Shown piece by piece: positions 35,001-44,733 of a stretch of 64,000 nt of DNA; position 1 is the first letter of the stretch; each line of letters starts with the position of its first letter. The stretch is taken from the NCBI RefSeq assembly GCF_001428045.1, contig NZ_LMSD01000023.1, positions 372,001-436,000 on the forward strand. The letters are read 5' to 3'. Position numbers and translations under genes: made by a program. The DNA comes from Paenibacillus sp. Soil750 (lineage in GTDB: Bacteria; Bacillota; Bacilli; Paenibacillales; NBRC-103111). The notes below the pieces were generated by a model. That model did not search any database. It was not told the origin of the DNA and saw only the letters and a list, made by a program, of their open reading frames with translations.

Positions 35001-35326
35001 ACACGTTGGAGCCAGGCAATCATGAAATCGTTGCTGCAGCTGCGGACCGGGCTGGCAATACATCTGCGGCGGTCTTTACGTACCGGATCGATGTCACCTA
35101 TGAAGGCATGTGCGCACTCATCCGTCAATTCCTGGGCTCTGACCGGCTGATAGCGGAAGGTCTCTGCAAGCAATTGATGCTGGCGCAAGAAGCGGAGAAG
35201 CGTGGCAAAATGAAAATAAAGGAAGGCATTCTTCATGCTTTCGCTATTGAGATAAACGTTCTGAGCGGCAGGAAGTTGACGGTCGAGCAGGCGCAAATCC
35301 TGAAAAAACTGACAGGGTATTTGTAA
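32081..35326 (+). CDS. Secreted multidomain protein: beta-propeller, jelly-roll CBM-like, OmpL47-like and FIMAH domains
   Basis: A 1081-aa exported protein. Signal peptide 1-~29 ends at GAASA. Residues ~40-670 form repeated beta-propeller blades of the SMP-30/PQQ-like type (recurring patterns such as DEQGRVYVGTFPGGKVYQYDP and SPTQLITTG). A jelly-roll, carbohydrate-binding-like domain follows (~682-838: GFEEQVSGSTIPGWTSLF to YYDDFAV). Then come OmpL47-type beta-sandwiches (~840-1000, with DKTAPVVQF) and a C-terminal helical FIMAH domain (~1005-1081). Propellers of this kind occur in polysaccharide lyases and binding proteins, but no catalytic residues can be assigned. AAGGAGG precedes ATG 32081. 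The locus and cre site suggest a role in binding or cutting the glycan imported by locus 2. Confidence 0.8.
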   Translation: MINARFRVLILMMCWLIALASWGAGAASAEGSRLSQKTYGSPEELLIPNNYTVAVFNGTVGKEEGRYVLYATSKGKPGHLNVIDLEDYKLLRSIPLAPSESSWAHTVAPDGTLFLAADGGGARLWSYSPVTHTPVQVAQFDGQSVPNSITTDEQGRVYVGTFPGGKVYQYDPGTKLTKDYGRVIGATDQEYVRSIAYQGGNVYAGTAHKQIVRVNLATGEKTDIAASLTVKNDTVYDLDTIDDRYLFARYTDGSGIPGEAYIYDTQTSSWLDLELENVTGLHATDSVGGKLYYMSDKKLKTFDLATHEVELSGMEYTTGLRGADWAEFPNPELPGKTLVTVRYDGGVTFMNIETKQVILKPPVIPGLPGVVNRIAAVSPTQLITTGSQARSSLVNLTNNTAKPFSIGQADSVYPIGNKVYMGVYPEGGLYEYDLTAEPSEKNPKRLAVLGNDQERLVNMTGAEGKLFISTISGYGTLGGSLTIYDPATGETDVHRHVVENQSLLSTAYLNGKIFGSTTIRGGLGSEPTAEEAKIFVWDVASEQRIAEFPLRVPGLTKPIFIGDLSAGPDGLIWGASYEYIFAIDPVTYNVVKSKKIYPSLNFSQWAHHPLRWSEDGLLYVLFNNKLTVIDPETLEFRTLADTSRFDLGMDGNLYFTDQATNTILYRMEVDGEYVEPPPGLPIAVRNAGFEEQVSGSTIPGWTSLFATAADYRYEISDAQRFSGTKSLKITDNLRTASVALQSAKIPVNQGEEYKASMNLYIESGQPGFMFRFFDKNNAIISTLEIHLDESRLAQWQKVTLQGKAPVGAVSASLIAVTSRYNISSAYYDDFAVSVKDKYMPVSTVSMNPQPNEYGWVNQDAEVMVQASGAYNITYAAEGAQPIVKTTVQGNTVHFPITTEGVTSVTYAASNFSGLSEATRTFDVRVDKTAPVVQFSGQPVYTVQQAVYISCMASDVLSGLTVNPCSEPLLGVPAYTLEPGNHEIVAAAADRAGNTSAAVFTYRIDVTYEGMCALIRQFLGSDRLIAEGLCKQLMLAQEAEKRGKMKIKEGILHAFAIEINVLSGRKLTVEQAQILKKLTGYL

Positions 35327-35416
35327 GAAGGTATTATCGTTCGAGCTTATAGAAAGCGGAACCTTAATTGGTTTTCGTTTAAATAAACGCAGAACAATAG
35401 CTCAATATCAACAAAA

Positions 35417-35451
35417 ATAGGCAGCCAACCCTAGTGGATCGGTTGCCTACT
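35417..35451. terminator. Imperfect hairpin after the propeller gene
   Basis: AGGCAGCCAACC can pair imperfectly with GGTTGCCT; the T-rich flank TTCATCTTTT follows on the plus strand. It is a plausible terminator for the propeller gene. The stretch 35327-35636 has no gene, only this and the next hairpin. Confidence 0.45.
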
Positions 35452-35575
35452 TCATCTTTTAGATATATTACGAACGTAAGTTCTTATATAATGCAGGAAT
35501 AAATTGAAGTCGAAAGGAAGCAGCTATCTTCTAAAAAGTATTGATGGTAAAATATTAACCGTTTACATATTTAGG

Positions 35576-35624
35576 CATAGCGAAAGAAGCCTTTACGGTT
35601 GGCGCAGGGCTTCTTTGCACTATG
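35576..35624. terminator. Hairpin terminator downstream of the L25 paralogue
   Basis: CATAG..AAAGAAGCC pairs with GGCTTCTTT..CTATG. It follows the L25 stop (minus strand) by 13 bp and is the likely minus-strand terminator. Confidence 0.6.
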
Positions 35625-35636
35625 ACTAACTTGGCT

Positions 35637-36281
35637 TTAGCTTGGCTGACCTACTGTTGCAGCCTCACTGGACGTCTCAGCTTCACCCACGCGCTCCTCA
35701 TGGTTCGCAGCCACTGGTGTCTCCGTTTCCTTCTGAGGCACCAGAATTGTCACGACGATATCATTCGGGTCGGATTTCATTTCAATGCCGGCGGGCACTA
35801 CAATTTGACTGACATGCAGGTTGTCACCTAGCCCCAAGCTAGATACTTCCACTTGAATGGAAGTCGGAACTTGGTTCGGCATGCAGCGAATCTCGATATT
35901 GTGCATCTGAATTTGAAAAATCCCGCCTTCATGCACACCCACTGCATCACCGATAAATTCCAGCGCTACGACCGTTTTGATCGGCTCATCCATATTAATT
36001 TGATGGAAGTCGATGTGGGACAACTCGCGGTTCAGCGGATTGCGCTGAATTTCATTAATCATGACCGGTTGAGTTTTTGTACTGCCAGAGATAGCCAAAT
36101 CAATAATGGCATGAGGATTTTGCCGAAGAACGACCTGCAATTCTTTCAAATCGATGCTTAGGACCGTATTCGCCATGTTCTTGCCATACACGACAGCGGG
36201 AATTTTCCCTTTGGAACGCAGTTGCTTAATTTCTGATTTTGTTGCTTCTTTGCGGACTTCTGCTTGTAAAGAGACAGCCAT
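35637..36281 (-). CDS. Ribosomal protein L25/Ctc family, second paralogue
   Basis: 214 aa, long TL5/Ctc type: N-terminal 5S-binding domain (RSKGKIPAVVYGKNM, HIDFHQINMDEPIKT) and TL5 domain (EGGIFQIQMHNIEIRCMPNQ, GLGDNLHVSQIVVP), then an acidic Thr/Glu-rich tail. It diverges widely from the copy at 6541-7155 but keeps the same architecture. This one has the more canonical N-terminus and central motifs. AGGGGG precedes ATG 36281. It is divergent from the TetR gene. As with the other copy, no pth gene is adjacent. Confidence 0.9.
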   Translation of the reverse strand: MAVSLQAEVRKEATKSEIKQLRSKGKIPAVVYGKNMANTVLSIDLKELQVVLRQNPHAIIDLAISGSTKTQPVMINEIQRNPLNRELSHIDFHQINMDEPIKTVVALEFIGDAVGVHEGGIFQIQMHNIEIRCMPNQVPTSIQVEVSSLGLGDNLHVSQIVVPAGIEMKSDPNDIVVTILVPQKETETPVAANHEERVGEAETSSEAATVGQPS

Positions 36282-36307
36282 ATGAAAAAGAACCCCCTAA
36301 AATTTAG

Positions 36308-36344
36308 CCCGGCATCCAATGGAGCCAAAGCTCGCACAGCCGGG
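36308..36344 (-). promoter_or_regulatory. GC-rich hairpin in the L25 leader
   Basis: CCCGGC (36308-36313) and GCCGGG (36339-36344) form a short stem in the 5' region of the L25 gene. On the minus strand it is followed by TAAATTTTAG, so an attenuator-like role is possible but unproven. Confidence 0.3.
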
Positions 36345-36486
36345 TGATTAACAGCTAGTTCATAACATACCCCAACTTTCGAGGTTCCATCCCCAAAATA
36401 AACAGCTGCGCTTTCTTGGAAGGTTGCATTGCCGCGGCAGCCTTTGTATAATTGATCAATCACTATCAGATAGGAGGAGAATAAAT

Positions 36487-37008
36487 ATGGCTAAATCCGA
36501 AGCAACATCGGTGAATCGCAAATCCGATATCATCTCCGCGGCGATCGAAGTGTTCGCGGAAGTTGGTTATTTTCGTGCTACGACGGCACAGGTGGCCGAA
36601 CGGGCAAAAATCTCCCAGCCCTACGTATTTCGATTCTTCGCGACCAAGGAAACTTTGCTTTTAGCCGCGCTGGAGGCATCTTGGAATCGGGTAATTGAAT
36701 CGTTCCGCCAGGTGGTGGAGACGACTTCTACGGAATTACTTGAGACGAAGCTTATTCAGGAGTATGTTAAAATTCAGTCGATGTACCAGAACGAGATGCT
36801 TTTGCAGATGCAGGCACAGACCATTCGGGAGGACGCCATCCAACAGACGATGTGCAACGCCTATAAGGATATCCGCAATATGATTTTGGTGGCGTTCCGT
36901 GATGCCGGTATGGAAAATGCTGAAGAGCGGGCAATGCTGTTCCTCGCACGCGGAGTGCTGTGCAATGTTGCCGTCGCGATTAATCTGCCCGAATTGATGG
37001 AAGGATAA
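36487..37008 (+). CDS. TetR/AcrR-family transcriptional repressor
   Basis: A 173-aa repressor with an N-terminal helix-turn-helix (IISAAIEVFAEVGYFRATTA and ISQPYVFRFFATKETLL, ~residues 15-58) and a helical ligand-binding domain. ATG 36487 follows AGGAGGAG. It heads a set of genes (MFS exporter, two epimerase-like proteins, multicopper oxidase) in which the same 20-bp palindrome recurs five times, the first copies lying just after this gene over the exporter promoter. That makes it the probable repressor of the whole group, induced by an unknown toxic ligand. Confidence 0.9.
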   Translation: MAKSEATSVNRKSDIISAAIEVFAEVGYFRATTAQVAERAKISQPYVFRFFATKETLLLAALEASWNRVIESFRQVVETTSTELLETKLIQEYVKIQSMYQNEMLLQMQAQTIREDAIQQTMCNAYKDIRNMILVAFRDAGMENAEERAMLFLARGVLCNVAVAINLPELMEG

Positions 37009-37033
37009 GGGGAGATTTTTTCTCTGAAAAATA

Positions 37034-37097
37034 GTTATTGACCAATCACTAACAATCTATTATAGTGAGTTCAAGAAGTTAGTGATTGATCAATTAC
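37034..37097 (+). promoter_or_regulatory. Exporter promoter with two TetR operators
   Basis: A sigma-A-type promoter is visible: TTGACC (37038-37043), a 17-bp spacer and TATAGT (37061-37066). Operator 1, GTTATTGACCAATCACTAAC (37034-37053), covers the -35 box. Operator 2, GTTAGTGATTGATCAATTAC (37078-37097), lies just past the start point. Both fit the inverted repeat GTTAnTGAnnnnTCAnTAAC (operator 2 with one change). This is classical repressor geometry. Confidence 0.75.
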
Positions 37098-37200
37098 AAT
37101 TATAAAATGGCGAGGAGATCAAGGCATGCTGTAATCGAAGTTGATGAATATAAATGTCCTACTTACAAACGGTTAGACTGTATAAAAATTTTAAAAGAAA

Positions 37201-37220
37201 TTAATTAATCAATCAATAAC
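37201..37220 (+). promoter_or_regulatory. TetR operator copy 3
   Basis: TTAATTAATCAATCAATAAC keeps one exact half (TCAnTAAC) of the palindrome, immediately before the Shine-Dalgarno of the MFS gene. The left half is degenerate. Confidence 0.5.
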
Positions 37221-37234
37221 AGGAGGAGATTGTT

Positions 37235-38680
37235 ATGAATTCCATGGTTCAGTTGGTAATCGCGAATCGTTCTGACACGTTGAAGTATCGGTGGTGGGCT
37301 CTGATCGCGCTGGCCCTCGCGCAATTCTTGGTAGTGCTGGATGCGTCCATCGTCAATATCGCGCTTCCCGCTCTCGGCTCGGAGCTTCATCTGAGCACTA
37401 GTACACTGAGCTGGGTCATTACGGCTTATGTATTGCCCTTCGGGGGCTTGCTGCTTCTCGGCGGAAGGCTGTCGGATCGCTTCGGGCATCGCAGGTTATT
37501 CATGATCGGGGTCTCTGGATTCGCACTTGCGTCGGCAACGGCTGGTCTGGCTACTTCGGGAATTTGGCTGCTTACCGCGAGAGCGGTTCAAGGCGCATCG
37601 GCTGCCCTACTTGCCCCAGCAGCTCTGGCTCTCGTTACGAAGCTATTCACGAATCCGCGTGATCGGGCCAAGGCACTCGGCATCTGGGGTGCGGTTGCGG
37701 GCATTGGTAGTGCGGCGGGTGTCTTGTTGGGCGGTGTACTGACAGATTCGCTTGGTTGGTCTTCAGTGTTCTTTGTGAATGTCCCTGTAGTAGCTTTGGT
37801 TCTGGTGGCGGTTCCTTATCTTATTCCCAAGGATGCGCAAGTCGAACGCGTAAGTCTGGATGCGTCAGGGTCTGCCATGGTAACGACTGGAATCGTAGCA
37901 CTAGTCGCTGCGCTCTCCGGTACGGATCGGGTTGGCTGGATGTCCCCGCAGACGCTGATTCTCGCAAGCTTGGCGGTTGTGTTGCTTGGATCGTTCATCT
38001 TCATCGAGAAGCGCGCTTCGAATCCGCTTATGCCGCTAGGCATCTTCCGCAACAAGTCCGTTACGGGCGGTAATCTGGCCATGTTCCTTATCGGAGGAGC
38101 AACGACAGGACTGTTCTTCGCACTCTCGGTTTACATGCAGCAAGTGCTTCATTATGATGCGTTAAAAGCAGGCCTTACCCAGCTCCCGCTGGCTGGCTCG
38201 CTAGTCGTGATTGCCGGAGTCGTTCCGGCTGTGGTCAAGGATATTGGAACGCGCAAGACGCTGGCGGCGTCATTGTTTCTACTGGGCGTAGGCCTGATTT
38301 GGCTCTCCTTTTCACCTAGCAACGCTTCGTTCGCTGTCAATCTGCTAGGCCCATCCATCTTGATGGGAATTGGATTGGGAGGAGCTTTCATCTCTGGAAC
38401 GGAGCTAGCAGTCCACGGCGTGGCGGACGATGAAGCGGGGCTAGCAAGCGGCTTAGTCAATACAAGTCAGCAGATCGGTGGAGCCATCGGACTCGCGGTA
38501 CTTACGACGGTAGCCTCGGCTCGCATTGATCGCTTGCTTGGCGGTGGGGTAGCCGAAGCGCAAGCGTTAACTGGCGGGTTCTCCTGGGTGTTCCTCGGAG
38601 CTGCAGCATTCGCGCTCATCGGGGCAATAGCGGTTCTCGTGGTTGTGCGACAATCACCCTCTTTCAAAGTTAGTGATTGA
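37235..38680 (+). CDS. MFS drug exporter, DHA2 family (14-TM, EmrB/QacA type)
   Basis: 481 aa with about 14 hydrophobic helices. Motif D1 is in LDASIVNIALPALG (~residues 32-45), motif A is GGRLSDRFGHRRLF (~76-89), and motif C-like glycines lie in GIGSAAGVLLGGVLTD. These mark a proton-driven drug:H+ antiporter of the DHA2 group. AGGAGGAG precedes ATG 37235. It is preceded by the two-operator promoter, so expression should rise when the TetR protein binds its ligand, which is probably also an exporter substrate. Confidence 0.92.
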   Translation: MNSMVQLVIANRSDTLKYRWWALIALALAQFLVVLDASIVNIALPALGSELHLSTSTLSWVITAYVLPFGGLLLLGGRLSDRFGHRRLFMIGVSGFALASATAGLATSGIWLLTARAVQGASAALLAPAALALVTKLFTNPRDRAKALGIWGAVAGIGSAAGVLLGGVLTDSLGWSSVFFVNVPVVALVLVAVPYLIPKDAQVERVSLDASGSAMVTTGIVALVAALSGTDRVGWMSPQTLILASLAVVLLGSFIFIEKRASNPLMPLGIFRNKSVTGGNLAMFLIGGATTGLFFALSVYMQQVLHYDALKAGLTQLPLAGSLVVIAGVVPAVVKDIGTRKTLAASLFLLGVGLIWLSFSPSNASFAVNLLGPSILMGIGLGGAFISGTELAVHGVADDEAGLASGLVNTSQQIGGAIGLAVLTTVASARIDRLLGGGVAEAQALTGGFSWVFLGAAAFALIGAIAVLVVVRQSPSFKVSD

Positions 38681-38688
38681 TCAATTGA
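38669..38688 (+). promoter_or_regulatory. TetR operator copy 4
   Basis: GTTAGTGATTGATCAATTGA overlaps the end of the MFS gene and precedes the first epimerase-like gene. It is identical to operator 2 over the first 18 bases. Confidence 0.65.
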
Positions 38689-38770
38689 TAAAATTCCAAC
38701 ACCGTATAGACTAGTAACCAAATATGGCAAAGGCAATAGAGCCTAAAAAATCATAATAGGAGTGATCAGA

Positions 38771-39652
38771 ATGTTAAAAGCAATGGTAGTAAGAGCAGGC
38801 AGTGGTTGGGAAAGGGTGCTTGTCAAACGATTGGTCGAAGAGAATGTCGAAGTCATCGCCTATTCCGGCTCGCAACGGAAGCTGGAAACCTTGCAGATGA
38901 ACATCTTTTCCCCTCTTCTGCGAATAGTGAGAGGAGATGTCGGTAACCCAGACGAACTGCTAGATGCTGCGAACGGTGTGAATGTTATTTTCTGCGGAGT
39001 CTACTTAACCTACGATGACAAGCCAGAGAAGGTGCACCAGATGCTCGAAGCCGCTCGAAGCGTCTCCGCAGCAATCGGAGCTAAATTGGTAATCGTAGAA
39101 GGGGTCTATCGATCTGTCGACATGAAGGAATCGGCGGACGTCCCCTGTCCAAATTCGATGCGAATCTTCAGTCCGGAGTTATATGGCGAGGCCGCTTCCA
39201 ACACGCTTATTCATTACGCGCTTCGCAAAATTGTTCAAGGGAAGCCCGTCAAGCTGCCCATTGATCCATCCATCAGACGAGATTATCTGTTCATAGATGA
39301 TGCCGCCAGGTATGTACATGAGCTGGCTATGACGGAATCCGCGTATGGGGGCAAATGGCATCTCTGTGGCAATGGCTCGATCTCGCAAGCGGAGCTCCTT
39401 GGCTTTGCGGGTTCAGTTATTCAGATAGCGCCGCGGTTCGAGACCATCGGAAAGTGGCAGCAGCGATTGCTGCAGTGGTATGAGCCGGAGATGAGGATCA
39501 AATTGGATAGCTATGAGCGATACGGCAAGAGTTATGGAACCTCTAGCAAGGCGTATGACGGAGTATCACCAACCTCGTATGAAGAGGGGATAGTCTTAAC
39601 GGTTAAGCACATGTTGGAAAAGTATATAGCAAAAGAGTCCACAGGTAGTTAA
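38771..39652 (+). CDS. NAD-dependent epimerase/dehydratase-like protein with degenerate cofactor motif
   Basis: ~293 aa, extended-SDR fold. It shares the C-terminal architecture of the paralogue at 41318 (DYLFIDDAARYVHELA here, EFIYLPDAAAMIVELA there). The N-terminal glycine motif is altered: RAGSGWERVLVKRL in place of GATGGTGTAITEEL, with the first glycine lost. The YxxxK catalytic pair is also not evident. It may bind cofactor weakly or act as a sensor or structural relative. AGGAG eight bases before ATG 38771 fixes the start; GTG 38762 falls inside that site. Confidence 0.7.
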   Translation: MLKAMVVRAGSGWERVLVKRLVEENVEVIAYSGSQRKLETLQMNIFSPLLRIVRGDVGNPDELLDAANGVNVIFCGVYLTYDDKPEKVHQMLEAARSVSAAIGAKLVIVEGVYRSVDMKESADVPCPNSMRIFSPELYGEAASNTLIHYALRKIVQGKPVKLPIDPSIRRDYLFIDDAARYVHELAMTESAYGGKWHLCGNGSISQAELLGFAGSVIQIAPRFETIGKWQQRLLQWYEPEMRIKLDSYERYGKSYGTSSKAYDGVSPTSYEEGIVLTVKHMLEKYIAKESTGS

Positions 39653-39680
39653 CAGTAATGCATGGGGTAACCAATTATAA

Positions 39681-39700
39681 GTTAGTGATTGCTTAATTAT
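39681..39700 (+). promoter_or_regulatory. TetR operator copy 5
   Basis: GTTAGTGATTGCTTAATTAT retains the left half GTTAGTGATTG exactly. It lies 18 bp before the multicopper oxidase start and just after a TATAAG-like -10. Confidence 0.55.
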
Positions 39701-39717
39701 TTGATGGGGGGATACTT

Positions 39718-41202
39718 TTGGCTAGAAGAAAAAGCGTAAAACGACTGATCAATATCGGCTTATCTTTGATCGTGGTTCTTATAGTCGTAGCGGCGGTGAC
39801 TACTTATTTTTGGCAGATGCGGCTTCAGAAGCCGGATGAGGTCAACATGGCGAATATGGCTGATATGGCGGGAATGACGCACATGGAGCATATGGCGAGC
39901 ATGGCGGTTTCTGATCCCGAAGAAGGCATGGTGTCCTGTGCCGCGATCATGGCGCCGGAATCATCGGGTCCAACACGCAAGTTCGATATGACAGCGGCAA
40001 GGACGACACTGAAGTTGGATAACGGAAAGACGGCCGACGCCTGGACCTTCAACGGCTCGTCCCCGGGTCCCGAGCTTCGCGTTACGGAGGGTGATCGAGT
40101 TGTCGTTACGCTCCATAACAAGGACATCGAGGATGGTGTTACGATTCATTGGCACGGGATCGCGGTTCCATGCTCACAGGATGGTATTGCGGGAGTCACG
40201 CAGGATGCCGTGGCACCGGGAGGACAGTTTACGTATACATTTATCGCAACGACACCAGGCACCTACTGGTACCATTCCCACCAGATGAGCTCAATTCAGG
40301 CTAGCAAAGGGCTTCTGGGCGCGCTGATCATGGAGCCTAAACAACAACCTGAATCTAATCCTTCGACATCAGAAGCGACAGCCTTCTACCAACAACTGGG
40401 CTCTACCATGCTGGTGAACGGAAGCACGAATGGGCTGTCGGTTCCGGGCAAACCGGGCGAACAAGTCAGACTTAGGTTGATCAATGCGGGTAATGAAACG
40501 ATGGAATTCGACGTCGATGGGGCCCCCTTTCGGGTCATGGCTATGGATGGACATGATTTGCACAACCCTGGGCAGCTGGACGGAACGATTGTTCCGGTAG
40601 GCGCAGGACAGCGTTATGATTTGCTCATCAAAGTTCCGGAGTCTGGCCAAGTCGTCGTTAATAGCCCTGAGAGTTCACCGATTACGATAGGTAATGGAAT
40701 CCAACCGCAGCATTCGGAAGGCGGGCAGTTATTCTTATTCGTCAATTACGGTACGCCATTACCTAACGATTCCGCCCTGCATATCGAGCCCGACCGGCGT
40801 TTCGAGCTCAAGCTAGGCCAAACCCTTTTCACCAAGTCCATTAACGGAAAGTCCTTCCACGAGATTCCTCCGATGGACGTAAAGAAAGGAGATCATATTC
40901 TCATCACAGTCTCCAACGAAGGCGGAGGAGATCATCCTTTCCACATTCATGGGCATGTGTTCCGTGTCCTAAGCAGGGATGGTGTTGCCTTGCAAGGTAG
41001 CCCGGTGTATCTGGATACACTCCTAACAAAAAAAGGTGAGACCTATGAGCTGATGTTAGAAGCCAATAATCCGGGCCTCTGGATGGCGCACTGCCACGAT
41101 CTCAAGCATGCCTCGATGGGCATGAGCATGATGATTAATTACCAAGGCATCACGACGCCGTACCGGGTGGGAACCAAGTCAGGTAATCTTCCTGACCTAT
41201 AG
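39718..41202 (+). CDS. Multicopper oxidase (laccase-like) with Met/His-rich N-terminus
   Basis: 494 aa with all four copper-binding signatures: IHWHG (~141), WYHSH (~184), HPFHIHGH (~406) and the C-terminal HCHDLKHASMGM (~461) supplying the type 1 Cys, His and Met. Residues ~10-30 form a signal anchor. It is followed by a repeat-like Met/His tract (MANMADMAGMTHMEHMASMA, ~41-60) resembling copper-handling sequences of CueO/CopA-type oxidases. Such enzymes oxidise phenolics or Cu(I) outside the membrane. TTG 39718 is the start. The operator just upstream places it under the TetR repressor. Confidence 0.9.
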   Translation: MARRKSVKRLINIGLSLIVVLIVVAAVTTYFWQMRLQKPDEVNMANMADMAGMTHMEHMASMAVSDPEEGMVSCAAIMAPESSGPTRKFDMTAARTTLKLDNGKTADAWTFNGSSPGPELRVTEGDRVVVTLHNKDIEDGVTIHWHGIAVPCSQDGIAGVTQDAVAPGGQFTYTFIATTPGTYWYHSHQMSSIQASKGLLGALIMEPKQQPESNPSTSEATAFYQQLGSTMLVNGSTNGLSVPGKPGEQVRLRLINAGNETMEFDVDGAPFRVMAMDGHDLHNPGQLDGTIVPVGAGQRYDLLIKVPESGQVVVNSPESSPITIGNGIQPQHSEGGQLFLFVNYGTPLPNDSALHIEPDRRFELKLGQTLFTKSINGKSFHEIPPMDVKKGDHILITVSNEGGGDHPFHIHGHVFRVLSRDGVALQGSPVYLDTLLTKKGETYELMLEANNPGLWMAHCHDLKHASMGMSMMINYQGITTPYRVGTKSGNLPDL

Positions 41203-41317
41203 AAATAGATCATAATGGAGCTCAAAATTGTGACGAAAGACCAGGTGCAGGCGATGACGATTCAAAAAGAAGCCATCCACTTGCCAGAGCTGAAAAAATT
41301 GAAGGAGGCATATTGTA

Positions 41318-42280
41318 ATGACGATGATGAAGGTAATGGTAATTGGAGCAACCGGCGGAACAGGAACCGCGATTACGGAAGAACTGGTGAAACGAGGGAT
41401 TGACACGATTGCATTTGGGCGTTCGCACCAGAAATTAGTTCAACTCGCCAATCGGCTAGGCAACCCCGCGAATCTAACACTTGGCGTAGGGGACGCTATG
41501 CGACCCGACGATATTGTTTCCCAAGCAAGTGGAGCGGACGTATGGTTCCATTGCGCGAATGTTCCTTACCACGAGATGGCGAGCAAGCTGATTCCGCTGG
41601 GCGAGTCGGTGATGGAGGCGGCGGAGCGTATGGCCGCCCGAGTCGTCGCAATTGATGGTATTTATCCTTACGGCAGGCGACGGGCCGACCTGGTGACCGA
41701 GGAGCATCCCAAGCAACCGCATACTCGTAAAGGAAAAGTTCGTTTGGACTATGAACGAATGCTGTTCAGCAAGCGGTGGAACAAGGCCAAGGTTCTGATT
41801 GCCCGGTTGCCCGATTATTATGGGCCTACGGCCAACGAGGCCTCGTATTTAGGCTCAACTCTGGAAGCCATTGCTGCCGGCAAGATGGCGTTCTATATCG
41901 GCAACATGCAAACTCCCCGGGAATTTATCTATTTACCAGACGCGGCGGCCATGATTGTTGAGCTGGCCAGCAGGGACTTCGCTTACCAGCAGAATTGGAA
42001 TATCCCAGGAGCCGGGGTGATTAGCGGACGAGATATTGTGAAGATTGCGCAAGCGTCAAGTGGCAGCGTCAAACCGGTTATTCCGTTGAAGAAAATAGGC
42101 TTATCTTTGCTTGGACTCGGCCTACCCGTCATGAAAGAAGTCGTGGAGATGCTTTACTTAACTGAAGAACCGCTGACGCTAAGCCGCAATAAGTACGAAC
42201 GTTATATAGGCCCGATTGTGGCAACATCGTTCCAAGAGGGTATTTCCTCAACGATAAAAGCACTTCAGTTGAAGAAATAA
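41318..42280 (+). CDS. NAD(P)-dependent epimerase/SDR
   Basis: 320 aa extended-SDR protein. The intact Rossmann motif IGATGGTGTAITEELVKRG is at ~8-26. A substrate-domain segment ARLPDYYGPTANEASYLG (~160) and the EFIYLPDAAA motif (~205) follow. The catalytic YxxxK is shifted or lacking, as in NmrA-like and atypical members. AAGGAGG lies nine bases before ATG 41318. It is 115 bp after the oxidase and probably cotranscribed; a second, degenerate paralogue is two genes upstream. Possibly reduces products of the oxidase; inference. Confidence 0.8.
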   Translation: MTMMKVMVIGATGGTGTAITEELVKRGIDTIAFGRSHQKLVQLANRLGNPANLTLGVGDAMRPDDIVSQASGADVWFHCANVPYHEMASKLIPLGESVMEAAERMAARVVAIDGIYPYGRRRADLVTEEHPKQPHTRKGKVRLDYERMLFSKRWNKAKVLIARLPDYYGPTANEASYLGSTLEAIAAGKMAFYIGNMQTPREFIYLPDAAAMIVELASRDFAYQQNWNIPGAGVISGRDIVKIAQASSGSVKPVIPLKKIGLSLLGLGLPVMKEVVEMLYLTEEPLTLSRNKYERYIGPIVATSFQEGISSTIKALQLKK

Positions 42281-42383
42281 ATATTTATCCCACAGCGGGA
42301 TCTGTGAGGTGTGGAGTTTGCTTAATTGTCCATATTGCAATATTTTCGATGGTAGATTCAACTAACGAAAAACTTTAGTTCAA

Positions 42384-42438
42384 TGAAACAGCGACAGCCT
42401 AGGACTTTATTTTCTCGTCCTTGGCTGTCGCTGTTTCA
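42384..42438. terminator. Very strong bidirectional hairpin
   Basis: TGAAACAGCGACAGCC plus AGGAC pair with GTCCT and GGCTGTCGCTGTTTCA, a stem of about 21 bp, between the convergent epimerase and katG genes. Confidence 0.75.
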
Positions 42439-42507
42439 AATTCTAAGATTAGTCTATTACTTTATTTTCTGCGGACACTCTCTGCTTTACATGGATAAAA
42501 TAAGTTA

Positions 42508-44721
<2,214 letters not shown>

Positions 44722-44733
44722 TTAATTTCTAAA

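Noticed and set aside
36308-36344. The hairpin in the L25 leader as an autoregulatory L25-binding site.
   Set aside because: The stem is only 6 bp and shows no 5S-rRNA-like features, so it is reported only as a low-confidence hairpin.
37107-37208. A 33-codon frame between the TetR and MFS genes.
   Set aside because: It starts without a ribosome site inside the operator region and resembles no known protein; the interval is better explained as promoter and leader.
41215-41403. A 62-codon frame overlapping the start of the second epimerase.
   Set aside because: Most of it is a shifted reading of the epimerase N-terminus and Shine-Dalgarno; no independent support.
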